From assembly GCA_038380435.1 (NCBI GenBank), contig JAWZYU010000010.1, positions 41,822,135-41,886,134 on the forward strand: a stretch of DNA of 64,000 nt, in the 5' to 3' direction. This stretch comes from Ryuthela nishihirai (taxonomy: Eukaryota > Arthropoda > Arachnida > Araneae > Heptathelidae). The translations under genes and the position numbers were made by a program. Shown piece by piece: positions 21,616-31,263 of the stretch (its first letter is position 1; each line of letters opens with the position of its first letter). The notes beneath the pieces were generated by a model. That model did not search any database. It had not been told where the DNA came from and saw only the letters and a list, made by a program, of their open reading frames with translations.

Positions 21616-21838
21616 ACTGTCTTCCTATACGACCCTAAAAAGTAAAAAATAAGCCTAAAGCATATCGATGGTGCAATGAGTTCATATTCAAAGGAAGATA
21701 CGGCGCTGGCAATCTTGTTGAGTAGTGAAATCAGCGCCCTATCTTCCTTCGAAGCGACTGCGAACTCAGTGACGGATTGCACCATCGATATGCTTTAGGT
21801 TTATTTTTTACTTTTTAGGGCCGTATGGGAAGATAGGT
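21616..21838. mobile_element. 223-bp foldback element (near-complete hairpin)
   Basis: The left arm starts ACTGTCTTCCTATACGACCC and the right arm ends GGGCCGTATGGGAAGATAGGT. The inner blocks CTAAAGCATATCGATGGTGC and GCACCATCGATATGC are exact complements, and the pairing continues to GGAAGATACGGCGCTG against CAGCGCCCTATCTTCC. The whole element can fold into one stem of about 95 bp. No ORF, so a MITE or foldback repeat. Confidence 0.8.
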
Positions 21839-22094
21839 ATTTTTTAAATATTTTAATTTGTATTTTTTTTTTTGTCGCTAAAAGCATCTATCTTCAGAAA
21901 CTTTGATATTTGACTTATAAACATCGAATACATTTACCATCTTTTTGGTTTCAGTTTTGAGGTAGACAATGACATTGCAGACGTCATATACTTTAAGATA
22001 CGAGTCGTTAAAGTAGACCCCCGTGAAAATCCCCCCCCCCACACACATTTTATCAGGAGGCATAGTGTGGGCAAAATTCTAAATAGTTTTTGAC

Positions 22095-22157
22095 CGTCAT
22101 TATACGAGCTTTCATTTGACACCTAACTCGTAACTGTAGGCCCTCGCGTTCTGATGA
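22095..22157 (+). repeat. Rep-E fragment, left of the Tc1 insertion
   Basis: GAGCTTTCATTTGACACC, TAACTCGTAACTG and CTCGCGTTCTGATGA match the core of a rep-E unit, which appears to be cut by the element starting at 22160 and to continue after 23363. Confidence 0.55.
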
Positions 22158-22159
22158 TA

Positions 22160-23361
22160 CACTGAAGTGCCATTGAATTAGGGATAGCAATCTAGTAACG
22201 TGTTGGACCCCCTCTGGCCCTGATAACGACCGCCACACGACGAGGCAAGGACTCCATAAGTTTGCGTAAATGTTCCACAGGTATGGTGACCCATGCATCC
22301 TCCAGAACTGTCCACAATTCTCTCAAGGTCATCACTGATGGGATACAGGCCCGAACACTCTGCTCAATGGTATCCCAAAGATTTTCGATGAGATTTAAAT
22401 CTGGGCTTCTAGGTGGCCAATTCATCATTTCAAAGTCATCAGAATGCTGCAACCATGCAGTAGTCAACCTGTGAGATGAACAGCTGTCTTGCTGGTAAAC
22501 ACCATCTCCATTGGGATGAATGATGACCATAAATGGATGTAAATGGTCAGCCATGAGTCCTACGTACCAGGATGCATTGAGAGTTGGTACACGTATCAAA
22601 GGTCCTACAGACGTCCAGCTGAAGACACTCCAGGCCATCACAGCCACCACCAGCTTGTACTTGTTCCGACCTGACATGCAGGATCCATGGCTTCATGGGG
22701 TTGGTGCCATACCCTCAGTCTCCCATCGGCGTGATGAAGTTTAAATTGAGATTCATCACTCCAGGCTATGTGTTGCCAATTTTCGATGGTCCAGTTTCAA
22801 TATTCTTTAACCCAGGCAAGGCTTTGAGCCCAGTGTTGTGCTGTTAGAAGTGGGATTCTCGTAGGTCGGCAGCTCCTGAAGCCTAGACAATGAAGTGAGC
22901 ATTGCAGGGTCTGTGCACTGACTTCCCGGCTTGAACCCACGTTCAGATGGGAGGTGATTTCAGATAATGTCTGGCCCCTATCAGTCCGTACGATATCTCA
23001 GGTCAGATGGCGAAGCCACGATCATTCAAGAATGGTTGTCCTTTGCAGTTTATTCGGGTGCTTGTATTTTTACCGAAATTTTCATATTTCCAGAACACTC
23101 TTGAAACTGTCGTACATGGAAATCCAAGTTCATTGACAATTTCGGAGATCGAGTGTCCATCCGTTGGGCACCTACGATCTGCCCTCTGTCAAATGAATCT
23201 AAATCCCGCACCTTTCCCATTACGCTTCTAACGACGAATGCTTGGGGAATTCAGCTGGCTATATATGACCAGAGTTTCAGTCATGCATGCGTTCAAATGC
23301 GGGACTTGCGGTACTGACTTTGGATAACGTTTCCTATCCCTAATTCAATGGCACTTCAATG
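22160..23361. mobile_element. Tc1-like element with both TIRs
   Basis: The left end CACTGAAGTGCCATTGAATT (22160) and the reverse complement of the right end, CATTGAAGTGCCATTGAATT (to 23361), form a TIR of about 28 bp. TA dinucleotides flank both sides (22158-22159, 23362-23363), the Tc1/mariner target duplication. At 1202 bp with one transposase frame on the minus strand, it is complete in length but inactivated. It lies inside a rep-E unit. Confidence 0.85.
22192..23231 (-). pseudogene. Tc1-family transposase, inactivated
   Basis: Reads from about 23231 (MGKVRDLD/SFDRGQIVGA-like start) through GRTMSEI-like and RSCRPTRIPLLTAQHW segments (HTH domains), IAWSDESQFKLHHADG with the first Asp (about 22750), and then an uninterrupted 161-codon frame 22192-22677 with VYQQDSCSSH (second Asp) and RSPDLNLIENLWD (Glu), ending ARGGPTRY near the left TIR. 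By my count 33 residues separate the last two catalytic positions, one fewer than the usual 34 of Tc1. Stops and frameshifts break the N-terminal half. The protein would cut and paste its own element at TA sites. Confidence 0.8.
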
Positions 23362-23363
23362 TA

Positions 23364-23642
23364 TAGTAGAAAGACATATTTCCCATTTTTTAGGCAGGAA
23401 ATGAGCATGGGGGTGTCATTTTTATAGCCTATGATACTCCCTGTGTCACAAGCTTTCATTCGACAATAGCTCGTAACTTTCTGCACTCGGTCAGGAGATG
23501 TAGAGGAACAATCATTTTTTCATTGTCCCCCTTTTCTAGGGGGGAAGAAAGCATGAGGGGGCAATTTTTTGGTTGTCTACGACATTCCCGCATCAGAAGA
23601 TTTCATTCGATGTATAGCTTGTTTAGTAGTAAAGAATCGGGA
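23364..23642 (+). repeat. Rep-E units
   Basis: Continues the unit cut by the Tc1 element: ATACTCCCTGTGTCAC, AAGCTTTCATTCGAC, TTTCTGCACTCGGTCAGGAG, GAGGAACAATCAT, then CTAGGGGGGAAGAAAGCATG and CATCAGAAGATTTCATTCGA. Confidence 0.65.
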
Positions 23643-23805
23643 TGTGCACTGTAGGTAGACATGGAACTCGTGAAATAATAAGCTGAAAAAAATTGGTTTT
23701 GCCGTAAGTGGAATTCGAACCCACATCTGCTGGAAACATGCCAATTATGCTAACCACTACACCATCATCGGCTGATGTTTTGTTCAGCTGGTGTGACATA
23801 TATAC
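23640..23805 (-). repeat. SINE-C, tRNA-like repeat
   Basis: On the minus strand: GATGATGGTGTAGTGGTTAG (A box), GGGTTCGAATTCC (B box), then GGCAAAACCAATTTTTTTC, AGCTTATTATTT and GAGTTCCATGTCTAC. It resembles a tRNA 5' half, but the acceptor arms do not pair, so I treat it as a SINE head. Two rep-E copies, over 90% alike, flank it. Confidence 0.65.
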
Positions 23806-23810
23806 TTTTC

Positions 23811-23915
23811 TAGGGGGAAGAAAGCATGAGGGGGCAATTTTTTTGTAGCCTACGACATTCCCCGCATCAGAAGATTTCATTCGACGTATAGCTTGTTCAG
23901 TAGTAAAGAATCCTC
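23811..23915 (+). repeat. Rep-E fragment, near-duplicate of 23536-23640
   Basis: CTAGGGGGAAGAAAGCATGA and CATCAGAAGATTTCATTCGA with TAGTAAAGAATC repeat the segment before the SINE-C copy almost exactly, so a rep-E segment was duplicated around it. Confidence 0.75.
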
Positions 23916-23984
23916 AGTCAGAATCCTCAATCAGTATTCATCACTCCAGGATAGCCTGGAGTGATCAATACTGATTTGAAGTGA

Positions 23985-24057
23985 CATATCACGGCAAAAC
24001 CAATTTTTTTTTCAGCTTATAATTTTATGAGTTCCATGTCTAAAGGGCACATCTTGT
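23985..24057 (+). repeat. SINE-C 3' part
   Basis: CACGGCAAAACCAATTTTTT, TTCAGCTTATAATTTTATGA and GAGTTCCATGTC correspond to the SINE-C tail in plus orientation. The head is missing. Confidence 0.6.
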
Positions 24058-24217
24058 AATTTTTACTACTTAATTATTGATTATACGCCATGAGTGTGAA
24101 TGACAATTATTATATTCCAGCTCTATGAATCTATACTGTCACTTTTACACAGTTGTCCACTTCCCAAAGAGATGACGCCACTGTGAGACTCAAATATGAA
24201 AAAATCCGGAAAGTTTA

Positions 24218-24287
24218 TATGTCACAATAGCTGTAGAAACGTTAGCCGATGATGGTGTAGTGGTTAGCATAACTTCATTTTTCCAGA
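24218..24287 (+). repeat. SINE-C 5' part
   Basis: GGAAAGTTTATATGTCAC, TAGCTGTAGAAACGTTAG, GATGATGGTGTAGTGGTTAG and CATAACT repeat the start of the next copy, then stop before the B box. Confidence 0.65.
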
Positions 24288-24445
24288 AAAAAACTGGAAA
24301 GTTTATATGTTACACTAGCTGTAGAAAGGTTAGTCAATGATGGTGTAGTGGTTAGCATAACTGGCATGTTTTCAGGAGACGGTTCGAATCCCACTCACAG
24401 CAAAAACTAATTGTTTTCAGCTTATTATTTTATAACTTGTTACTT
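24288..24445 (+). repeat. SINE-C, most complete copy
   Basis: Contains GGAAAGTTTATATGTTAC, the A-box region GATGGTGTAGTGGTTAG, the B box CGGTTCGAATCCC (about 24382-24394) and the tail TTGTTTTCAGCTTATTATTT. It forms a direct tandem with the preceding partial copy. Confidence 0.65.
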
Positions 24446-24454
24446 TCGCCTTTG

Positions 24455-24610
24455 GGTTCTGGAGATGTAGCTTAAGAATAGTTTTCACACTTCCTCTTTT
24501 TTAGGGGGGAAGAAAGCACGGGGGTAAATTTTTTTATAGCCTATGACACACCCCATGTCACAAACTTTCATTTGGCACATAAATCATTAAGTGTTTCCGT
24601 CGCGTTCGAA
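24455..24610 (+). repeat. Rep-E fragment
   Basis: GGTTCTGGAGATGTAGCTTA, GGGGGGAAGAAAGCACGGGG, CTATGACACACCCC and CTTTCATTTGGCACATAAAT match rep-E blocks. Confidence 0.6.
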
Positions 24611-25158
24611 AGATATCGTGGAACTACGTTTTGTTAAATCCACAAACCCGCAAACCTACCAACCAACCGACATATATCAAAGCCAAAAGCAATAGGAAGA
24701 TTGGTAAAAATATAAATAGTGAAAATCTTTAAGAAAACAAATTTCTTGAAAAGGAATCTGTTAAACTGACTAATATTTGGAAAATTTGCTTAGAATCCTA
24801 TGGAAATAAGATTTTTTACACATAATGATTAAAAACGCATTCATAACGTAAGCAATTTGACATCAGATGTAACATTTATACTTTAATTAGTTTTGTAGAA
24901 GAGAGAGATTCCTTCCAGGTCCACTACTCGCCCGCAGGAGATTTAAACCTCGAATGCAAAAAACAACAAAAAATATGTCGCTGTCTTTGTAAGTGCGAGG
25001 CCCAGTGTAGTCACTTTATTAAGCCGATCCTGGTTCGAATTAATAATAACTGATAATAAATGAGATTATTTAATAGATAAAGCGATTGTTTTACAAGAAA
25101 TAAATAAAACTTGAACAATTCAGTTAATAAAATAATGGACCAACCATACTCATATAGC
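24611..25158. other. Unassigned AT-rich DNA
   Basis: No coding or repeat signal that I can name. Confidence 0.45.
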
Positions 25159-25992
25159 TAGGGTTACCAGATGTCAGTGCTCTAAAAGGGGTACAAAAAA
25201 GCTAGAAATGGAGGACAAAGGAAAACGTGCTTTCAGTTTGTGAAATAAAATAAGTTGTTTTTTACCAAGTCTAATATTTAAATAGTTCAGTCAGAAAAAG
25301 GCATAATTATAATCATTTAGTACACTTCAAAATATATGAAATGTTGTTTTTTATTTGTACTTGACAAACTATTTGGTCTTGTGTGACATAGTAACTATCA
25401 GAGAAGCAAACTTTGTATTTTTATATTAATTGTGATCATCTTGTAGGAGATAAATAAATACCCCCTCAAGCAGCTGCTTGCCACAGAGGTCTGACAGGAG
25501 CCTGTCAGTTTATATGCCACAGTAGAAGGTCTAGGATTGTATAAACTAGGAGTAATTCCTATGCGGTCCTTTGTTTTGCGAAAAAAAAAACTGCTATCAA
25601 CTTTCGTCGCTCCATCTATCGTGGGCGGAAGCAAAATTTTATACAAATTTTCTAAAGCACATTTTTTTTTCAATCTAGCATGCAAATTGCTAATATTGAG
25701 ATTACAGAAAACCGTAACTTTTACAACATTAACAGAAATGCTTTAGCATTCACCATGTGCATTTAATGTAAATTAATTCACGGTTAATAATATATTAGAG
25801 TCATGGGTTCAAGAAATTTAAAATGGAAAGCACAAAAAAATAGTGCTTTAATTTTCGTTTAAAGCATGTTATGAGTTTATACAAAAAGAGGATATTTCAT
25901 GTGTTTTCAAAATTCCGAGAGGACATGAGCTAAAAAAGGAGGACATGTCCTCCTTTTATAGGACCCTACATAGTGGGTATGTGGTAACCCTA
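25159..25992. mobile_element. Non-autonomous hAT-like element with TAGGGTTACCA ends
   Basis: The left end TAGGGTTACCAGATGTC (25159) and the right end GTGGTAACCCTA (to 25992) are inverted. Subterminal GGAGGACA occurs near both ends, and GGACATGTCC near the right end is palindromic. No transposase remains. A SINE-B copy is inserted at 25449. TATAG follows the right end and precedes the left end, but a clean 8-bp duplication is not visible. The same TAGGGTTACCA begins at 63990, at the window edge. Confidence 0.55.
25449..25538 (-). repeat. SINE-B 3' part
   Basis: AAATAAATACCCCCTCAAGC, AGCTGCTTGCCACAGAGGTC and GACAGGAGCCTGTC up to CACAGTAGAAGGTC. This is the 3' half of SINE-B read on the minus strand, with the tRNA-like head missing. 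Confidence 0.9.
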
Positions 25993-27440
25993 TATAGAAC
26001 TACTAATAATTGACCATTTTTCAATAACATATGCAAACAGAATGAAACATTAGAGCTTACTTTTACATAACATTCTTATCAACAAACTTTAAGGGTCGAA
26101 ACATTTTAATTGAGGTTTAGAACTTCAAAAAATATTCAATAACTGGATTTTACAACTACTTTTTATTATTTCTAAGCGTACAAAGTACCTTTTCGTTGAA
26201 TATAACACAACTTGGAGATTTATCTATATTGACATTATCCTAATGTATTATTTCTCCTAATGTAGCTTCTGAGGACTTAAGCTATGAGAAGTTTAAGAGG
26301 CCTCAAAATTTCGAAAGTCGAAATAAGTTACGTATGTATTATTCTGATTGAAGGGAACATTAAAAAATAAATATGAAATTGATGTGGTGGAAAACATTAT
26401 ACTAGCACTGGTTTATTATATTGACCGTTTAAAAGCTGAGATGAACAGTGTTTCCGCAGATTAATTTTAATATAAAATTTTCGTGACACAGTAGACTTAA
26501 ATTTTTGTGGCCCCTCATAATCGTGAAGCCCTAAGCTGTAGCCTAGTTAGCATATGCGTAAGCCGGCCCTGATTGCACAATTTGTATAAACGGGTTCCAC
26601 CTGGGTCAAAACACACAAGAGTACACTGAAATTCGAACTACATAGTAAAACGGATTCTTGTTCAATTGTCCTTCATAAAGCATCACACATCTATTATTCG
26701 TGCACACGATCAAATTAATTCTACACTAATTCTCGTCAGAACTACAACTGTCACTTTTATTTATGCAGATATGACGTATTTTTCACATCACGTTTCATGA
26801 GCAACTGCCGTAGATTATCACGTGGTTTAAATATAATATTAAAATTCTGGGCGGTGGCAGTAATAGAAAAATTCTTATTGTATAAACGTAGACTAAAGCA
26901 GACGACGTAGCACTGATTCACAAAGAATTTTCTTTTATAAATGTTGAGATTGTCTACATAACACAGAAAATAATGATTACGAAACGAATATGAAAATTTA
27001 TTATGGATTTAGATATGAAAAATTTTAAATACTAAATTTTGAAATTCGTTTATTATTTCTTGTGATTATTTTTTATAAGATAGTACTCCAGGAAGCCTAA
27101 TGGAGAAGCCGTACTTGCGACAACTTATATAATTTTAAGGTACCTAATCTAAACTTATCGCATAAATTTTATGTATCAGTATTTCAAGGAAAAAAGTATC
27201 AAACTAAAAAATCATAAACAGTGCCAGAAAAAAATCGACGTATTTAAGCGGTAATAAAATGCTAAATCACTTTAGTAGAAATCGTTAGATATTTGACAGA
27301 GCTACGTAATTCTTTCTCTCTTAAATGCACCGAATATAGCCGACCGAATAGTGTACGATTCGGTCAACAGATGGCGCTACATGCAAAGACAATGTGGGAA
27401 ATTTTCTATTTTCCTAAACGGGAAATTTCTTCCTCTATGC
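25993..27440. other. Mostly unassigned DNA
   Basis: One hAT-like terminus, GTAAGCCGGCCCTG, at about 26558-26571, without a defined partner. Otherwise AT-rich with no usable signal. Confidence 0.4.
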
Positions 27441-27904
27441 CAGGGGTTGGAATCTTCTTTGGGTCAAGAGCCAAAACAGGGAAAAAAACGGAAGCCAAGT
27501 TTTGAGAGCCGCAAATTATATTCTTTATTGGGTCAGAGCCATAACAACGGGAAAAAAACGCATATTAGTTTATTTTATTAACAAAAATAAAACCAGAACT
27601 TATCATTTTAAATTAAGTGTATACAATAAACATGGAAAATTATTTTTTTTTAAATGTGCCATTCATAGTGGCATGCCCATTATTATTTTGAGATTGAGTC
27701 TTCTCGACCAACTTATTCAAACTTGGAGTGTATTTAGAGCATTTGAATTGCATCATTGTTTTCAAACTATTGTGTGTTAACCTGCTCTGGTGCTTGTTTT
27801 TAATGAATATAATTAAGGAAAAAATTTCCACTGTTGAATATTGAACTAAAAGGCTTCAAGAGCCGTGTTTTAGAGTGCTTAGAGCCGCCGTTTCCCGACC
27901 CCTG
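27441..27904. mobile_element. 464-bp non-autonomous hAT-like element
   Basis: The left end CAGGGGTTGG and right end CCGACCCCTG are inverted repeats, with AGAGCC motifs near both ends. The flanks CTCTATGC (27433-27440) and CTCTAAGT (27905-27912) agree at 6 of 8 positions, a diverged 8-bp target duplication. The interior ORFs are AT-rich noise, so no transposase. Confidence 0.7.
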
Positions 27905-27935
27905 CTCTAAGTAGACATTTATTTTTATTTCCCAT

Positions 27936-27970
27936 CAATCAAGCAGCTGCTTGAATAAGGGGGATATTTA
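27936..27970 (+). repeat. SINE-B 3' terminal scrap
   Basis: TCAAGCAGCTGCTTGAATAA followed by GGGGGATATTT matches only the last part of SINE-B, including its 14-bp palindrome. Confidence 0.5.
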
Positions 27971-28025
27971 GTTTGTTTGTTTATTTAAGTAGAGTTGCCA
28001 GATGTCTTGTTTAAACTGTAATTAA

Positions 28026-28231
28026 CCGTCCCATGGCCGAGTGGTTAGCGCGCTTGGCTACTGATCTACGGGACCTGGGTTCGAGCCCCGGGTAAGACAT
28101 GGTTGTGAGTGTTGTTTTTCTGCTGAGGTCCTGCCATCCTCTCAGATCTTCTACTATGGCATATAAACTGACAGGCTCCTGTCAGACCTCTGTGGCAAGC
28201 AGCTGCTTGAGGGGGTATTTATTTTTTTTTT
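28026..28231 (+). repeat. SINE-B, full length
   Basis: The best copy of this family, running from CCGTCCCATGGCCGAGTGG through both promoter boxes, the CTGCTGAGGTCCTGCC block and the paired palindromes GACAGGCTCCTGTC and CAAGCAGCTGCTTG to GGGGGTATTTATTTTTTTTT. ATTAAC occurs at both flanks (28021 and 28232), a possible short target duplication. Confidence 0.92.
28034..28088 (+). promoter_or_regulatory. Internal pol III promoter of SINE-B
   Basis: A box TGGCCGAGTGG at 28034-28044 and B box GGTTCGAGCCC at 28078-28088, at tRNA-like spacing. Both match the tRNA-type pol III consensus well, so this copy may still be transcribed. Confidence 0.75.
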
Positions 28232-28422
28232 ATTAACAGGATTATTGCGTGTTTCATTGCAAATTTTTATAACTATTGACATATAATGCAATTTTTATGT
28301 TGATATTATATGAATATAAAACTGTTGTTATTTTACTGCAACTTTTGTAATCTAATTATTATACATACGTATAATGAGTAAGGTAACCAGAGTTCAGAAA
28401 AGCGAAAGCAGTACATTGATGC

Positions 28423-28818
28423 ATGAAAGTAGGACATTCTGCTGATTTCACAGATTTATCATCTGACAGAAAAAATATCATCAGATATTTCTGTCAGTTA
28501 GCATTGCTCGAAAATAAATTATCCTGGATGAGTTATCGTAATAAAAATCAGTTAAACTTCATCCATAAAATTGTTGGCGCATCACACACCTGCAGATTTC
28601 TCGGTGAAACCCATCAATCGATGAATCGCACAGACGCAATGAAAAGAGTAAAATGTTTACGTCATGAGAACGAGCATCTTATGTTGTTGTTTTGTGCTGT
28701 TGTAGCAAGACAAAAACAGCACCAGAATGTTTCTGTTACCAGATATCTCAAAGTTTGCTCAGCAATTCCCACAGAAAAATGCAAACAATATTATAATATC
28801 GAGATACCTTGCAATTAG
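28423..28818 (+). CDS. 131-codon ORF of unknown nature
   Basis: Open from 28423 to TAG 28816-28818 with mixed composition (RYFCQLALLENKLSW, THQSMNRTDAMKRVKCLRHE, HLMLLFCAVVARQKQHQNVS). I recognise no domain. The start lies shortly after a GTAACCAG block resembling an hAT end, and a hairpin (28463-28497) overlaps its 5' part. It may be a degenerate transposon ORF or chance. No splice or promoter context supports a host gene. Confidence 0.2.
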   Translation: MKVGHSADFTDLSSDRKNIIRYFCQLALLENKLSWMSYRNKNQLNFIHKIVGASHTCRFLGETHQSMNRTDAMKRVKCLRHENEHLMLLFCAVVARQKQHQNVSVTRYLKVCSAIPTEKCKQYYNIEIPCN

Positions 28819-28920
28819 AAGGGTGGCTTATAATTTTAATTAAAGAATCCAGTGTTGTCAAAAGTTAAATAAACGTATTGGTTATCAATCTTGGCGGGCC
28901 GCAGAACAGTTCCCGGCGGG

Positions 28921-28933
28921 CCGCGTGTTTGAC
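28921..28933 (+). repeat. 13-bp target-site duplication, left
   Basis: CCGCGTGTTTGAC, identical to 29325-29337. Confidence 0.9.
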
Positions 28934-29324
28934 GGTTGGGTTGTTTTACCTCTGAGCGGCACTTTTTTGCACACCATGGGTTAAATGGCCAGGTCACATG
29001 GACCCCGAAGGCTCAGAGAAGGTTGGGGGAGGGGACCCACTGGAACAGCTGTTGGGAGACAGATGGTAGACTCCCGTCAAGGCCATCCAGCGTGCCAGCG
29101 TGTTCTTTAACGTGCACAGGGTATGGCTCTCCCGCACACGGGGCCACGGCTTAACGCCCCATCCGACTGACGGCGGCCTTTCCAAGCCCATCGGTGTCCC
29201 CTACTGACCGCGGGCAGGGCGGGGAATTTTGCGGAGATAAATCTCAACGCTGACCCAGCTGGGACTCGAACCTGGGAACTACAGAATACGAGCCTGGCGC
29301 GCTATCGACTGAGCCACCCCCGCC
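28934..29324 (-). repeat. SINE-A, full length, flanked by a perfect TSD
   Basis: All blocks are present from the head (GGGGTGGCTCAGTCGATAG, read on the minus strand) to GGTAAAACAACCC. The exact 13-bp CCGCGTGTTTGAC duplication on both sides defines the ends and shows target-primed insertion. About 15 bp near 29090 (GCGTGCCAGCGTGTTC) contain a small duplication relative to other copies. Confidence 0.95.
29262..29316 (-). promoter_or_regulatory. Internal pol III promoter of SINE-A
   Basis: On the minus strand the A box TGGCTCAGTCG (29306-29316) and B box GGTTCGAGTCC (29262-29272) are spaced as in a tRNA gene. Both are near consensus in this young copy. Confidence 0.75.
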
Positions 29325-29337
29325 CCGCGTGTTTGAC
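29325..29337 (+). repeat. 13-bp target-site duplication, right
   Basis: Second copy of CCGCGTGTTTGAC. Confidence 0.9.
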
Positions 29338-29953
29338 ATGCCTGTCATAGAGCATGATTGCTAGTTGCTCACAGGACCGGCGAGTTATTATTTGGGCAAA
29401 TGATGGTACTGCCAAAAATTGGTCTCCAAAGGATTTGCTTGCATTTGATGATGTGTGGCATGTAAGTTGGTCAGTAACAGGCAGCATACTGCTAGACTAG
29501 AAGCCAATTGATTCAGTTATGAATAATATGATTTGATTTTCAGCGTCTCAACAAGAAATGAACCTGTAAAGCAGATATCAGTTATATCATATTATGACAG
29601 TTATAGATCGGAATGCAAGTTGGATGAGTTTAAATCTTCTTCATAATTAAACAGGCAGCTGTCGGCCAAAATACGTATATACAATACAAGGTAGGTCATT
29701 CAGCAAGTGAAGTTATTGGCTGAAGCATATACAGGCAACAGCCGCTTCAAGTGTACCCCCAACGTGGATTTGGATTTGTTATAATATGATATAGAAAAGA
29801 CAGTAAAGACTTTAATTCGAAACTTAAGGGAGCGAAAAAACTATTTCTATGAAGAGATATAATTTCAAATATAAATATATGAAATGCAATGAATAAATGA
29901 ATATGACTTATATTGCGATATTAAATCCAATTAAAAAATGTATATATATATAT
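29338..29953. other. Unassigned DNA
   Basis: No gene or repeat recognised. Ends in a (TA)n run of about 14 bp next to the foldback element. Confidence 0.45.
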
Positions 29954-30026
29954 ACAGTCGTATCAGAATAATATGCCCACCTACCATACATATACTCTGG
30001 TAGGGTACTTATTCTGATACGACTGT
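29954..30026. mobile_element. 73-bp foldback MITE
   Basis: ACAGTCGTATCAGAATAA at the left pairs with TTATTCTGATACGACTGT at the right, and the inner CTACCA and TGGTAG continue the stem around a loop of about 10 nt. The terminal CAGTCGTATCAGAAT resembles Tc1/mariner TIRs. It is only a stem-loop with no interior. Confidence 0.8.
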
Positions 30027-30047
30027 GTATATCAGATGGTCTCGATT

Positions 30048-30178
30048 GGTGACTTCCATCTGTCTTCTAATAGCTGCCCAGGGGATTCACTTCCTCAACC
30101 TTCTTTGAGACATTGTGGTCCTTGTGATCTGCCCATTATGCGCATCGTGTGCAAATAAAAAGTGCCGCTCAAAGGCAC
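30048..30178 (+). repeat. SINE-A 3' fragment
   Basis: GACTTCCATCTGTCTTC, TAGCTGCCCAGGGG, CTCAACCTTCTTTGAG and GTGCAAATAAAAAGTGCCGC match the last third of SINE-A with heavy divergence. Confidence 0.7.
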
Positions 30179-30324
30179 TTTTTATCGCGTTAAGTCAACT
30201 TATTTGTATTATTATGTGAAATGTGAAGGAACGCACGTTTCTAGAGGAAGTACATCATCTACAGTTACCAGATTTTCCTTGCCCACCCCCATAAAGAAGT
30301 TTCGTACCACTAATAGGGAAACAA

Positions 30325-31145
30325 TGTCAGAGCTGGATTAAGGTGCAGTGGGACCCTAGACCTCGGTATTTTTTGGGGCCCCTTATATTGTACAAAAACA
30401 TGCTTTTTCTTCACTAGTCTCGTCAGCAAGGCCCAAGTATGAATAAACAGTAGGTGGCTTGTTCATTAATCCGGCAATGAACGTAGAAAATATATTTGAA
30501 AAAAAAAATCGCAAAGGAAAGCACATCACAATTCTTGACCACATCGAAATTGAACCCTTCATTTGTTAACTTTCCGTGTGCCGGCCATAGGGGAGGGGAT
30601 TATAGATCGAGGACGACACGTGGTGTACTTGGCCTGGCAAGTGTCTCTCCGAAGTGGTTGTGACACCTGTAGATAGAGGTATTCCGATAAAGGAGCATCG
30701 GCCTTATGAATGGGTGTCAGGGGGCTGCGTTAACGAGGGCGAAATCAAACACGGTGTACTGAGCTTGAGTTTCCGGAGATAAACGATCTCGTGAGTTTTT
30801 ATGGGAGCAACTTTAACGAGTGGCAGATGGCATCATCGTTTCCAGAAACGAGCGAATTCTGGAGAATTCCGACTTGAGGGGAAAAGCTGAGAAGTGTAAC
30901 TGGTTGTTTGAAAATCTTTAATGAAGTTAACGCAGAGGGAATTTTTTACCGAAATATCTGTCCGATGTTCAACTAGATAAATCGTAAAAATAAACAGTTA
31001 TAAAAAATAAACTAGGGAAAGAGTACCTTTTATGTGGCATGATAGCTAAGGGGGAATACTCTGTGCTGCCCCCTCTTACTTCTCTTGGTGCCCTAAGCAC
31101 GTGGTTACTTTGCTTAATGGTTAATCCAGCCTTGCCCAGAGGTTC
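30325..31145. mobile_element. hAT-like non-autonomous element, tentative
   Basis: The left end CAGAGCTGGATTAAGGTGCA (about 30330) and the reverse complement of the right end, CAAGGCTGGATTAACC (to about 31133), share GCTGGATTAA near the tip, with GGGGCCCC or AGGGCACC subterminally. No 8-bp duplication found. The 820-bp interior, including a GC-richer stretch 30590-30900, has no readable transposase. Confidence 0.4.
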
Positions 31146-31263
31146 CAGTGGATGTATGTTTTTCATTTATCACAATCTTATTCTGCGCAAAGTAAATGAA
31201 TGTGGATTGAAATCTTTATAAGAATCTAATCAGTCATTTGCGATACACATTAAATGTTATTAT

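Noticed and set aside
24340..24405. A tRNA gene in the SINE-C cluster
   Set aside because: The D-arm and T-arm look tRNA-like, but the acceptor arm is mismatched and the motif recurs in partial copies with a shared tail, so it is a SINE head.
28026..28100. A tRNA gene at the SINE-B head
   Set aside because: A and B boxes are good, but the acceptor stems do not pair and the sequence runs straight into the SINE body and tail, as in all other copies.
28936..29154. Repeated short proteins beginning MGCFTSE (also at 33208, 51054)
   Set aside because: All are the same frame of SINE-A read antisense. SINEs carry no protein gene.
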